Positions 34,525 to 48,700 of a DNA stretch of 64,000 nt are shown here, piece after piece. A program made the position numbers and the translations under genes. Origin of the DNA: Marthasterias glacialis (lineage: Eukaryota; Echinodermata; Asteroidea; Forcipulatida; Asteriidae); the NCBI GenBank assembly GCA_911728455.2, contig OU452229.1:12434076-12498075 (forward strand), written 5' to 3'. The notes beneath the pieces are model-generated. The model did no database searches. It saw only the letters and a list, made by a program, of their open reading frames with translations, and was not told where the DNA came from. The number at the start of each line of letters is the position of its first letter. Position 1 is the stretch's first letter.

Positions 34525-34678
34525 ATGGCTGGCCGACACCGCTGCAACCTCCCCCATTTTTCATCTAAACTCACCTCTGGGCATACATCTATGCGCTTTG
34601 TTCAACTGACACTTTTGACAATTTTCTTATGTGTCATTCTGCCCCGTCAGTTCTCCGCTGCGCAGACTGCGACAACAG
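34525..34678 (+). CDS. SEA-EGF gene exon 1: signal peptide
   Basis: Two in-frame ATGs are present. ATG 34525 has the stronger context (GAAATGG) and gives a 22-residue lead. ATG 34591 gives a compact signal peptide, MRFVQLTLLTIFLCVILPRQ. Cleavage is likely after FSA or SAA. The donor is ACAACAG|gtatgg, phase 1. Confidence 0.8.
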
Positions 34679-37600
34679 GTATGGTTTAACCACCTCCATG
34701 GTTCAACTCAATGGATGTGAGGGTGTTTTTTTTTCTTTAAAAGTTTTTGTTCACTACATTTGTAGTCAATAAATCATGTGCCTTTGTGTATGACAATAGT
34801 TATCACAATATAATATACGCTCTTGTTGGTGCCTCAAACCATAGAGGAAGTTCAAACCAGAAACCAGATAAATCATACCACAGCGTAGAGAACCAGTACT
34901 AAACATGCTGCAATAAATACTTGCTCTATGCTAATTATGTCCTTGCCACAACAGAGATATAGATGTGATTCTATATCGTACTGCACGATAAAAACCAGAA
35001 ACCGTAATATAATAGTATAGGCTAATACATGGAGGTAGAAAATATTCTCAACTTTCACATCACAGTGATTTGATAAGAATCCACTTCATATTTAGAGCTT
35101 CATGGGTAAAACATCATGAACCCTTCAAACTTTGACATAGAAATGTACTGACTTCTGCAGCTGGACATCTAATCACTATTTAATCCGAAATAATGTTTTA
35201 GAAATGTACAGTATACTGCATGATATCGTAGAGCAACAAGTTGTAGAACTGAGCCACAAAATAAGTTGTACTGTATGTCAAATGTTGAAAGGTAGTCTGC
35301 AAACCGAACACATTCTGTTGTATTTCGGATTTCTTTTTTATTGACAGATGCCCAGCTGCAGTAGTCTGTACATTTCTAATTCTGTCCATGTTTGAAAAAG
35401 CTGTCACACATCTGCTTGGGATGTTTGACTCATGAAGCTCAAATTATTGTATAAAAGTGGAATGAATAAACCACGAATAAACTTGCCCATACGTTTGCCT
35501 GCTGCCCGGAAATGGCCCGGCGAGGGTGCCTTGTAAATAAAGGGACATCACTTGGAAGAGGCACGACAAGTGCTTACGATTTTACTCTTTTCTTCTTTTT
35601 AATCCGCACCTGTTTTGTAAAATAAAACAAACACAGGTACACATATCATCTTGTTATTGTAATACTTTATTATAAATCCAGATGTTGTTATCATATACAA
35701 TTTTGCAAAGAAAATGTATTGTTTATCATGAGCACCATTTGTAATTTAGGCCTGCTAAAGTGGCCAATGTTTTATTAATCAGTGACCACATCAAAACAAG
35801 TTTTTCGAAAGTCAGATGAATTTGTGAGCCACCTTGATTCCATGATGCGTCAAATATCAAGGGTAGTTTGCGGCTTTTCAAAACTAATAATTCAAACTTT
35901 TTAAATAAAACAAACTCGACAATTAACCGTGCCCAACAATGCCGTGTCTTGTTTGCCGATGTGTTTAGTTTATTGGTGCAAAGCCACTTGTGTTTGTTAA
36001 CTCCGAGGTAGTCACAACAGTGACTGTGATGATAGTGTGGCGTTTCAAAATATCCTAAGAATTCGTAAACAAGTTATACTTTTACATCACGAATGATTGC
36101 GTGTAAACCGCGAGGTCAGTTAGCCTTCTCTCGAGGCGTAAACATAAAGTACAAACGGCCATCGTAACGACCAAAACCTCCCTTCCTTTTGCATTTCCTA
36201 TTTTCTTGAAGTTTTATCGAGCGATATCGATAAACAATGAAACCTTTCTGAGAGGTTTAATATCCCTCTTTCACACAAGTCAATACTAAACAACCTTGAC
36301 AAAATTGACAACGCCAGGTAAAAACTTTCTAAAGAGTTACAATTTGATCATTGCCACGGCCACCGCTAAACAAAAAAAGCTTGTGCTATTTTGGGCACAT
36401 GCATGCTTGTAAGTTGTCAGGCGAATGAAAAAATAAACAATCTACAAACCTCATCAACAGCATTCGTTGAGAGTTTGTCAATGTTGAGAGCCATATACAA
36501 GAGCAACATCCATCCATGTTTTGACCATGCTATTCGCCCGCTGTGACCCTAATGCGGTGCCCACAGGCAAGAGGGAGGACACACCCTCCACCGCTAATCT
36601 GTATCATTGCGCTGGGCTCTAGAAAGAACAATCCTTCTATTGTTTCCATGACTGTAGAGACCACCAACGATAGTTTCCCTTCCTTTACAGATCAGTCCTT
36701 GTTCTTTGAATAGTAATACAGTCAGGTAGTTTATCACCCAAATAATAAAATAACCACTGTGTGGTTTCATTCATGGAGGTAGTACAAATAGGCCAAGTAC
36801 CTCCGTGCATAGTGGGATGAATGAATTATAGTATACTTTTAAGTTTTAGAGTCCAGTTTTTTGTAGATTACGTATAGTTGTTTGGCTGTTTTATTGTGTT
36901 TTTAGTGTTTTTGATTGTTTTTTAGCCAGCGTGTCAAGGTTGATTTTCCAGCCAATATTGTAATACAGATTTATTGTTTTTAGCCTTGTGTTGTATCTTC
37001 TATTGTCATAATTAGTGTTCACTAAACAAGCCGAACATACCTTTTATAATAGAACTAATAAACAAACAATACATCAACTTACGACTCATTACATACTTAA
37101 CTTCCGAACATAATCACCGTCTGTGACTTTAGAATTACCAAATTTACTCAAGCTCTTTTATGTGCTTTGATGCAGACATGATACTTCGTTGTTGTGAGGC
37201 CAATGCAGTTTAAAAGGCACCTCTGTATAAAGAAAGACAATTTGTACTGGAATATTTCATATCAAGGGGCATCAAGGCAATGACCGGGTGGAGGCAATTG
37301 CCTCTGTGTGGTATCAGGGCCCAGTTTCATGAAGCCTGTAAGCACAACAAACTTGCTAAACACTGGAAATTCTTGCGTAGTTGAAACAGGTTACCATCTA
37401 AAATTTCATGAAGTTTACATTGTTGCAACTAATTGTTTTGCTCAGCAGAGAAATTTTACGTAATAGTTTTATGAAATTGGCCCCAGGCCTGTTGAATGAT
37501 TATAATGCGCTAACGTTGTCAACAAAAACGAAACAAGTAGGGTGACTATGAATCCGTGATAACATGTCACCCGTGGCAATTTTGTTGCCATCCAAACCAC

Positions 37601-40080
37601 TTCACTGTGAAGACACTCGTCGATTGCACTTTCCATGTCATTCTACAATCGATTGCTTCTAACGTTCGTGACATTTGCTGACCTTCAAAGGTGAACCCAC
37701 GAGGGCAATGTATGGGAGGGGCCTTGCATAGCTGGGTCAGGTCGGTCATAGGTCAAGTTCGTCTCAGTTTACTGGAAGACTATCACAACACAGTCACAGC
37801 GGTGGCAGCTATAAGTAGTGTATTTAAGTATTTAAAATCAATTTGTCATTTTGCTCTAATTGCCCGACGTATCCTTCAACATGTAGTTTGTATCAGAGGA
37901 ATTATGGAGGCGGGGGAGGGGCGATGACGCCCCATATGTGTATGAATACCCGGCAGGTTTTCCCCAGTGGAAAATAACAAAATTCAAGGGATTGTTTTAT
38001 CTGCAGAACATTGTCATGTTTCTTGTCAAAGTTATACAATGGGCAGTACAATACAACAATGAAACCATGCTGAGACTAAGGTAGTCCAGACTATTCCCCT
38101 TCCAGCCTCGATTTAGTTACACTGATTTAAATGGGAAAAAACCAAGATGGCGATACCATGGTAAAGGAAAGGTCTATTAAAACCCTGACACCAAGTGTCC
38201 ATAAATACACCTAGTCCCGTGCAAAAACGTGGGCGGTGATCGGAGCTTAAAATAATGTTTGTTTTAACAATGGAGGCTAAACATGGTGGTCCGTGCTCCA
38301 TGTCAAAACCTTTTGCTTTATGTAAAAACCTAGGTCAATGGTGGTTCTAATAAATCACCTCCATGTTGAAAAATTTGGGCCGATCTGATCCGAAAATGTA
38401 TTAGATTAAGATTTTAAAATAGCTATTTTTATAGATTCGAGAAAATTATCAGAAGCGTTCATTTTAAGGTTTTGGGCGAAAAATCCCCTAATGTTGAGTG
38501 GACTGGTATGTAATTGAAAAGTAAAAATGAATTATTGTCGGTATCCCGATATTATCTCGCGTCCATCATGTACAACCAATTTTGCATGTATTGTATCTTG
38601 TTCATTGTCCATGACATAATTATGCGAAAGTTGTTTATGTTTTTCGGTTTGAAACATCATCTGTCAAAATTCGTTCAGAGAAAAACATTCTTTGAAAAAA
38701 AAATTATTTCGGCGAAAATCGGGCCATACAACTTTAATGGTTGATGGCTTAACCATAGCCAACTCTCCTGCGTCGTAGTGCATGTTTTTTATTCGCCCCA
38801 GTTCCTTGAAACAGACGGGGCGTTGTCCGTACCACCAGATCACAAACATTCCACAGCTGGTATTTTAGACTGTGTTGCACAATAATATTATGAAGTGGCG
38901 GCTTAGGCTACGGCTGCAGCTGGATCGCTGCGTCATCATGCGTAGAAGTATAGGACGTCGTTTGCAAACAGTCGTAGCAGTATAGCCGTAGCCGCCCATT
39001 CGGATGCGGCCTTTGACTGTTTAATGTACGGCTAGTGATATCGCAAGTTAAAAAGCCACACAGGTCTGTGCCTAAACTGCCTGCAGTGCAGGCACGATTT
39101 GTACACAGCGCAACGGGAGAAAACGATAAGTTTGCGTTTTAGCAACGTACGATTTTCATCAGCATTTGATATGACGAAAAGGGGGGACATCTTAATTTTC
39201 CTGCTGTTGTTTTATAATGAAGAACTTAAAGTTATGTTTAAGTTTGCAACACAGACTTGTGAAACGGCCTATGTCAACAGTGTAGTTTCTTGCCTGCCAG
39301 GAAGTGCTTATGGAATTCACAAGGACAAATGTCTGTGATATATTTTAATTGTACTCCCTTTGAGTGATCGTCAAGAAAATTTAGATTTGGAATCAAGAAA
39401 AGCCTTCTCAAATGTAAAACTTTCGAACGTTTTCTTAAATCTGTCAATCCATTGTCAAACTCGAAGTTACATGGGCGTTCCACCATGCCAAGGACTAGGA
39501 GGGAAGTCTATTCAGCATTTGCTTGTTCTTGTGTTACAAAGATGCTAATAATATTGTGACATTTAAATTCGTGGCCTTGTCGTGAACCTCAACGTTGGTT
39601 TTTCATATTTCCATGTTTCTCCTTGACGATGGAAACGTGTCTACCTCCACGCAAAGAATGTTTCCCAAATCGCGTCTATTATCATGAATGAAATATTAAA
39701 TTCTACCCAAACCTACCTTGTCCAATTACGCCAGTGGGGGCGCTCACCATGTGGTACTTAGTTTTTCAGACATGCTTCCAATGTGAAACTAATATACTGA
39801 CGTCACGGGCTCGATGCACTTTCAATGTTTTGCTTTCGAATGTGGCCTATATATCAGTTTTTAACTGTAGTTTAACCGATGAAACTGAAGAATGAAGGAA
39901 AATTCAGTGAAACAACTGGCAATTTTGTTTTTGTTTTTGTTTTTGTTTTGTTTTTTATAAAATTTGTTATACACCTTGCCGACATTTCCCCGGAGCAGAC
40001 CCTTTCATTTTGGGGGCTGACTTATGGTTGATGTTGTTTTTGTCACGTATTTTCGATCCAAATTTGGCTGTTTTGTTTTC

Positions 40081-40112
<32 letters not shown>

Positions 40113-42680
40113 GAAATTCGGTATGCGGGAAATTAAATTTTGTCAATTATCTACTCGACATCTGAACTTTAAGTAACCTGTTGAAATACTAAGGAATCAT
40201 ACGGGGACAAAATAATAATGCAAGATATCATGTGGATCATACTTGAACCTCGGCCGGTGATGGGAGTGTAACACCGCCTGCGTTCCAGATTCATTCCCGG
40301 TGTTGTACAGCATGGGGTCCGTACGGGGTCCGCACGGGGTCCGGGCAGTGCGTCTCCGAGCTCCGCGGACAGTGTGCAATCTTTGTCCCAAAATGCATCG
40401 TGTTATTTTGGCCAGCATGCAGAGTTGGGCATTTTTTCGCAAGCAACATCTTCGGCCATGCGGTGTGTGTTGCTATTTGTTTTGGTGAAGAACGTTGATG
40501 TTATACTTACATGATACGAGAATAGTGTGGTAATAGGGGGAGCGGCCCGATGAAAAACAAAAAACAAAATAAAAAAACAAACAACCCAACAAATAAACAA
40601 ACAAACAAAGTAACTTTTAAGAAAGAATTCAGGTTTTATGACAATTTGAAATGTCAATGTAAATGTTTGTGCTAATTGAAATTGTACGTGCTTAGTTCGA
40701 TGAAAGCTAAATCAACTAAGAACTTTGTTTTCTATATTTTATCTTTGAAGGTGTTAACAAATTGAGTTAACTTTCTGAGGACTAAAACAAAATGACACTT
40801 TCAAGTCAAAACAAAGAAGTAAACAAGCCAGCGGGTACACGTTCCACATGTACCGTCAGAGACTGGTTTCCTGCTAAATTTTTCATAGCCAAAATTCCTG
40901 AGCAAACTTTTTTTCTGCTTAAGTAGCTCTGTCAAACTGGGCCGTGCCCCGTTGATCTCGCCAAATTGTAACAACCTTCACTGAATCATGAGTTCTTTTC
41001 ATGCCTTGATATTAAATCAAAGCAGCAGCTGCACGGGTTTCATTTTTGAGTTTCAGTCCCCGGTATAGTAAATTTGGCCTAATAGTACAATGTCTCGAAA
41101 ACAGGTCACATGTTTTAGTATCAATCATTTGAAGTTGTCAGTTCACAGTATTGTTCTTCATATGGTAACAGCCATTTTGAAGTAGGCCTTACACTATGTT
41201 GTAATGCATATTTACATGCATGATTGTATAGACCATGTAACCTTCATTTACAAAATAAAAAAAGAGTGACCTTGTACATTCCAGGGCCTTTCTGGCAGGC
41301 AAGCTAAGCTACTGCACTGGTCATATGGGAAATTTTATATTCTGTGTCGTGCTTTCCACATAAGTTCAAGAATTATGAAAGTAACAGCTGAACAAATTTT
41401 GAGATGTGCCCCCTTTGTTAAAAATCAGACAGTGCAATCGCCACTGATTATAAGATTTATGGTTATTCCATTGGGCTGTGTACAAATTGTGCCTGCAGGA
41501 AGTCTGGGTTCCGCCGTGGCCCGCACATACCACTAACAGAAAGTAAAAAGCTCCTCCAGAACAAACTGACAGGGTATTTTGAAGTTTTTAGTGGCTCGAA
41601 TGAGTAATGGTATGCCAGGAAATTGTCTCTCTGTAAAAAAAAAAGTACAGGTATATTGTTTCTGAAAACCTTGGTTCATTCTAAGTAAGATAACAAGAAA
41701 TGTTATAAGAATGTAGAGATAAGAGCGTATCGTAGTTCAGCAGTTGGAATTTACCAGTAACGTCAAAGGTCAAACAGATGTAGACAGGTTTACATGTCTC
41801 GACAGAATTTGAGTCGCGCAGTAAAAGTCCGCGATAATAGTTACTTTGTTCAGACATGACCTCACCTCTGTCAAGTAATTATATCAATTCGATGTCAGTT
41901 TTTATGGTAATTGTGATGTGTTGTTTTTAATTGACAGTCAGTAAACTAGCCAAACAGTAGAATGTATTTAATTGCGAATGATAAAGGGTGTGCACAATCA
42001 CAACATTGGTAAAGATCGATCATTAATATAAATGTTGACAGATTTGAACATAACTTACATGGCAAAACCTCAATGTTTGAAAACAGTGAAAACATATAAC
42101 CTAATAGGGTTTGAACTGTTTTCCTCGTGATTCTGCTGACCAATTGAGCTTAAGTTTCTACTGGTTTGTTGTTTCATGTATATGTTGGGTCACATAAAGT
42201 GTGGATACTGGTCTTTGAGAATTAGGCAATGCTGTCCGCGTGCTTTGAAGACCTTAGAGGGGATACCGCGTGACTAATTATTTAAACCGCTTATATATAC
42301 CGGGTATATATTTTGTTTTACAAACTTAATACCAGTACCAATTCTCCCTTTATAAATATCTGTGTACACTGTACACCGCCTGACTGGTCGTACGTGAACA
42401 TTGTTCCTGCCTCGCTAGTGCTTATTATGTGTTTGCCTCACAGCTCTTAATGCTGCATTACATTCAATGTGTAGTGCTTGCAATGGCGTAACCAGAGGGA
42501 GGAGGGGGACTGGAGCCCCCCGGCTCAGAACGCTTGTCCCTCTCTTGCCACCCCCAAAAAGATCGAAAGCACACAAATGAATGGTAACAAACATCAAGTA
42601 GCTCCCTCCAAAAAAGAGGGGAAAAACATTGTGTCTTTGTCCCCGCTTACCCCCCCCCAAAAAAAAAAAAAAACAAAAAC

Positions 42681-42716
<36 letters not shown>

Positions 42717-45700
42717 AACAATAATAATAATAATAAAATAAAATAAATAAGTAAATAAATAAATAAAAAATAAAAAATAACAATATAAAAAAATGTCTGG
42801 TCACGCCACTGCTGCCTTGCAAATAAACATTTTCCAACAGACTGTATAGGAACGAGAGTATAAAAAAGACACTAGCTTGTTCATCTATCCGGGTTTTCCC
42901 GTTGGTTAGGCATTTACAGAGTTTATGTGGTCGACGGATCCCGTAAAGTGTACTAAGATGCTATATACGGTGTTCAAAAAAATCGTCCTCAAATAGACCA
43001 TTTAACTTAAGACATCACAAGCAGGCACAAAGTGTACATATCCCAAAAGAAGAACACATTAAATCTTATATTTTATAGAGATGGCACTGTCTGATGTTTA
43101 TCAACTTCTGATATGAAAAAAGAGGGCACATCTCAAAAGTTGTTCAGCTCTTATTTTTATAGCTCTAGAATTTAGGTGGAAATTATGACACAAAATGTAA
43201 AAATATTCCATACAACCAGTGTAGTATTTTACCTGCCAGAAAGGCTCTGGAATGTACAAGGTCACTCTTTTTGGAAACAAAGGTTACATGGTCTATACTC
43301 AAAATAGGCAGGAAGTAACGCGCGTCAAATCACTATCAATATTAAAACTTACGCTGTAATCTTCACAAAATGTGACCATGTGGTAAAATGCAATTCGCAG
43401 GATTGGTTGTAGGCCTATGGTGAGTTTATATTAACACTTGACGGTGGTAATGCATTTTCTCTTTTAAAAGTCAATGTTTTGTGTGCTACCTGTATTAACC
43501 ACGTGAATGCTTTGATGCGAACGTAATGGCCAAAAAAGAAGTCACTCCCTCGATGGCCCATGCCCGCTATATGAAGCTCAAAAACATTGGTCAGGCCATG
43601 GTCAGGCCCATCTCAGGCGAAGATACATTATTTATATAAGAATCCCTCTCCAAAGTATAATGTATTTTATATGAGCTGCCTCTTCTTGATTCATCTTCAC
43701 ACTCTTCTTTCCACATCCATGTAGCCCTCGATGGACTTGACCAGGAGGGGTTAACGGAGATCGTCACTGAGATTGTTATTGAGTACGAGACTGAAGAAGT
43801 TATCACCGTGGACCCACAAAGCCCAGCCGAAGAGTTGACGGGTATGCCTTGCAATGGACCAACGTCAACGCCCGTAACTGGTAAAAAAATAACAATAATA
43901 AATAAATAATTTTTTTACAAAATTTCAAAGTTCATTCATGCCATTTAGTGAGGCAATACTAATTGATTATTTGAAACCCTCTAATTGTGAATGGATTGGG
44001 GTTTTCTTTTAGACCATGTGACCTGTGACATCACTTGTTTACAAAAGGGCCACAGAGCCTGGACTTCCTGCAGGTACGATTTGTAAACAGCCCAATGGCA
44101 GAACACATTATATGTGATCTTGCAGTGCATGATGTTTATCAATTTTTGATATGAAAAAAAGGGGCACATCTCAAAACTTGTTCAGCTGTTCCTTTATAAC
44201 TCTTGATTGTATGTCGAAATTATGACACAAGATGTAACATTTCCCATATGACTAGTGCAGTATCTCGCCTGCCAGAAAGGCCCTGGAAGTACAAGGTCGT
44301 TCTTTTTGTTATAAAAGGTCACATGGTACCAATAATCTTTGGTAATAACACCATGAGTTTCTTATGCAGCATGTGCTTGTCAACCATGTACATATAAACA
44401 AATTCGGGTAATAAAAGGTCGTTCTTGTATTTTTTGTTGAGAGCAATAATATTAGTTGCAAAGTCTTGCTCTCGGATTCAAAAAAGCACATCCCTTTGGA
44501 AGTCAAATCGTACAGTGTAGTAGAACGTATACAGTGTAGTAGAACTTGGCGCGGTGTTAAAAATGACACAAAATTTGATAGTGTTTGTTTCCTTAACTTG
44601 AGAAAAAGATAAAAACATCACTTTGATTCAAATTACAGACCCCGATATCCTTAATATAAAGCACGACATCAACAAGTTATCACTGAGGTGTTGAATTCTT
44701 TTTGTCGCTAACAAACAGGTGGATTGTTTTCAGAGAGTCATTTTTGTTTCTTCAAATTCTATAGTATTTTAGATAATCTGCAGTTCAGTGTTCATGGTGT
44801 TTTTTGAGCCCACTATTAGGCTTGTTTTTTTACCATTTGTTTAAGCTTAGAGGTCGTGCACAACATTGGTAGGTTGAAAAAAATGTTCACAGATTTGCAC
44901 ATAGCTTTCATGTTGGTATATAGATGGTCATGGTGGAAAACTTCCCTTGAAGTATTTGTGCCTGAAATGCTACAGTTTTTAAGAAATTGGTAAAACAGTC
45001 AGATTTTGGTCTGGCGAGATCAAAACTCGATGTTTAAAAACAGTGAAAAACATGAAATTTTTCTCACTATTTTCTCCTGACTCCGATGACCGATTGAGAT
45101 TTAAAGTTTTGGTAGTACATAGTTACACTGCAAAAACTGGGGTGTTAAATTGATTCTCTCGGTATCTATAATTATGTGACAACACCGACATGGTGTTATT
45201 TATCCCCATTCCCCATTGCTTTGTCATTGGTGAAATTAACACCATGTGAGAAAATCAAATTAACACCCCAGTTTTTGCAGTGTACACTGTTTTGGTGCAT
45301 GGTCGGTGTTGTCACATTAAAGACACTGAGCAAAACCAATTTAACACCAGAGATTTAGCTTGCTGCGATGTTTTTTTACCTGCAAACTTATTTTCGTTTT
45401 TACGATTAAAAACTTTCCTTCCCTTGTGTATACAGCAGTTACGAATCACAGTTCCAAATTGTAACAAGATCAGTTGAAACAGATTGAAGTATGACGGTGA
45501 GCACGCGTTTCTTTCGTATTGTTTTTTGTTTCCAGAGATTCCAGGGTCAACTATGGACATTCAGTTTTCAATAACCAACATGAATATAACTGACATTCAG
45601 GACCAGAATGATGAGAAAACGCTTAGGGATCTGCTGGTTGATGAGGTAAAGATAGTCATGAACTTCTGTCTGTTATTTTGTTCATGTTTAAAACTCATTG

Positions 45701-48700
45701 CTTTTGATTGGATTTTACTGTTGTTTTTGTCTTTCACAGTAACATGATTATAGTTTGAGGATTATTGAAGGCTGTTTTTAATTGAAGCTTCATACAATAT
45801 TTATTTAATGTGTTTAGTGCCTTTGTTTTGTATATGGGGGTGTTAACTGATCAACCCCAACACTGATAAACCCAACCTTTGCTCCAATTGTATGATAGTC
45901 TCCCATTGCAATAGTTTGGCACACGTAATCGCTGTCAATTTTTTGAGTGACATGTAGAGTGTATTAATCTGTGACAGCAAGTCTAAGGTGTGTATTATGT
46001 ATACAAGTGCAGTGTCGATAGTTGGCGTTTTTGCATTTTGTATTCGGGCTGTGTTGCTCTATTAGAAAATAACACTTGAATGATATTATAATTAACACCT
46101 ACTCCTTTTTTTAACTGATCTGCCGATGGTCAATATAGGGCGCCCTCAAGACAAATATATTTGTCAGTATATAATCATGACTCACACTGGCTGACAACGT
46201 TAAAACGTTAATAGCACGAAAAACCGGTAGTTTTGCATGGAATTTATTGCCGGTATAAACGTTTGGTGTATCAAGCAATTACAAAGGGATGCAAGTCGTG
46301 AAGTTGTTTTTCACGGAAGTTTTGCGTTGCCAGGAACTAAACTTATAAATAACTCTTAGGAGATGCTTAACTACTCTCTTACCCTTTGGTGTAAGTCTTA
46401 ATATTTACAAACACACTAAAATCAAACAGCATCATAACCTGGCCAATGTTAACAAGATATACAATGGATGTGGTTACAATGGGGGCTAGCTACATGATTT
46501 CCATTGGCGTCAAAGTGTGATATTTTACAACTTATGTACTGTACATATAAAGAATGCTCTTAAAATTCTCGGGTCAGATTTGACGCGGCGTTTGACGGGG
46601 GCGGGGCGAAGCCCTTTCCCAAGTCAGTGTGACTCGTTTTTCGGATCAACAGGATCCAGTTTTCAGTGGAAAACACCTACTGACGCCAAATTCCTGGTCA
46701 ATGAAATGAAATGAATGTGATCCGGAAATTTTGTCTTTTATCCTGTTGACACAGCTACCGTTCATTTCTGCCGGGGACTTTTTGAAAGTTTGCTACTGAA
46801 TTTTAGTCAATAGCAAAGCATCTCTCATTGAACCAGGAAAATATGTCTCTGACACTTTATTGACAGTCTTATTGTTTTCTTTAAAATCTTTGTTTCCCCT
46901 TTTGTATGATTTCTTTTCTTCTCTTGTCTGTATTTGTGGAGGTTTTTTTTTGTATGTTTTGTTATGGAGTTTTTTCCATTACGGATTTTTAATGGAAACA
47001 GAAAATAAATTGAATTTACTTATTCTTTTTCCTCAGCTTAAACGCATGTACTCGGAGTACGAAAAATTCAAAACCGCAACAATCACGAATTTTCGGTAAG
47101 TAATCACCTTGTAATAAGTGACAAGAGACTGATTGCAAATATTACAGCCAACTGAAAACAAAAGTGAAATATCTCTCACAATTCTGCGTCTTTTTCTCAG
47201 TTTTTATGGGTATATGCCTATAACAACCATTATTTTGAAAGTCGTTTGTCTTTGTATTTCAGAAACGGTAGCATTATTGTGGATGCCAAACTGGAATTTA
47301 CTGATGCCCTCAACGTTCAAGAACGAGATGAAGTTGTCACAATTTTGTACGAGAAAGTTGTCCTGAATGGGACGCTAGGAGAGCTTCAAGTCAAAGATTT
47401 AAAAGTTTTAAATAATGAAGGTGTGAAGTTTTATAGAATTTATCTTATGTTTAAGGAAAGTTCAAAGAAACAAAATAGTGTGATACTTTCCATGATTGAT
47501 TCTTTAATAGCCCAATAATAAATTTAAAAGTACGACTCTATATTTTATGATGATATTACACAATATAAAAACTGTCCTCTATCCCCCAACGTTAGGCGAA
47601 GCAAAAGACATCAACAATGCCTGCGATATCACACCGTGCCTGAGAGACGATATGAAGTGTTACTCCGTGGGGACTAGTTGCAAGTCTACCTGTGCTGGCA
47701 ACGAGGGTTACTGTCTGAACAACGCCGTCTGTCATGAGAACAATAATTACATTATTTGCAAGTAAGTGAAATTGTTGTGGGTTTGATTCGTTTTCATCGT
47801 TTATGCAAGACGGCGACATTTTTTATCTAATTTGAAGGGAGTTTGGATGATTTTTCAAAACAGTGCGCCACCAAGGGTTTGCCTATAGTAAGCATGTTCA
47901 AAGTACATCATTGTGAACGAGTCTGCGTCCTTCCAAACGTACTCACGAAGTTAAGTTATAATAATAATACTAAGTTCTTATATTGATCAAATTCACCTGA
48001 CGTCATCATCGTTACACACCTCTGACACCCGATGTTCCAAGACACCTCTACCTGAAAATGTTCTAACCTCTAGCCTGTATATCGTAAGGGGTATTGGAAC
48101 CTAGAGTAGTTAATGCATAAAATGGTACATACAACAAACTAAAACAAGCATATTCACTAACAATCTTGGTGGTAGGTTTGCTGTCATAACAGCGTTAACT
48201 ACGCCCACTTCACACGTGCCAAGCTCTAAAACATCATCAGAAGCCCCATTGCAAATGCGTTGGCCAACATTTTCTACAACGATTTACTCAAAAACTGAGC
48301 CATTGACACGTGTGTTGTGCAAACGCCAAATTTTCTTAATAATGTCCTCTGTTTTAAGAAATTTTGTTTAACTGTAAAAAACAAGGTTTTTAGATTATAG
48401 TTGAGAAAGTAATTTGAAAATTTATGTGAACAAAATTAAATTAAAGTACGCTTTTGCGTGTGGAGCATAACCGTCAATTTTACTTCAATGTAGTCTCTAA
48501 AAATATGCAAACCACTTGAGGGCGCACTTGGGATCCTACATTACAACACGATAGTAGGCTACCTCTGAAGACGTTTCTTTGTAAATCCTTAACTTTTGAT
48601 TCTATTTATTTTTTTTTTATGAAATCATAGTTACCGTATGTAATATGAAAGTTTTAAAAAATGTTTACGAATTGAAATGAGCAATCTGATTGTATTGCAT

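Larger units (their letters stand above)
34679..43724 (+). other. Intron 1 of the SEA-EGF gene (9.0 kb)
   Basis: No additional exon with matching phase 1 was seen, but one cannot be excluded. Contents are an inverted-repeat element (35096-35443), other small repeats, poly(A) and GA repeats (40082-40111), hAT-like and CCTGCCAGAAAGGC-family elements. No Ser/Thr/Pro-repeat open frame is present. Confidence 0.6.

Noticed and set aside
34092..34574. 160-codon open frame on the minus strand
   Set aside because: It lies antisense to the promoter and signal-peptide exon of the SEA-EGF gene, where base composition is GC-rich; no splice signals or recognisable domain.
42415..42837. 140-codon minus-strand frame with long Val and Tyr/Phe runs
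   Set aside because: Created by the CAA and AAT microsatellite inside the hAT-like element.
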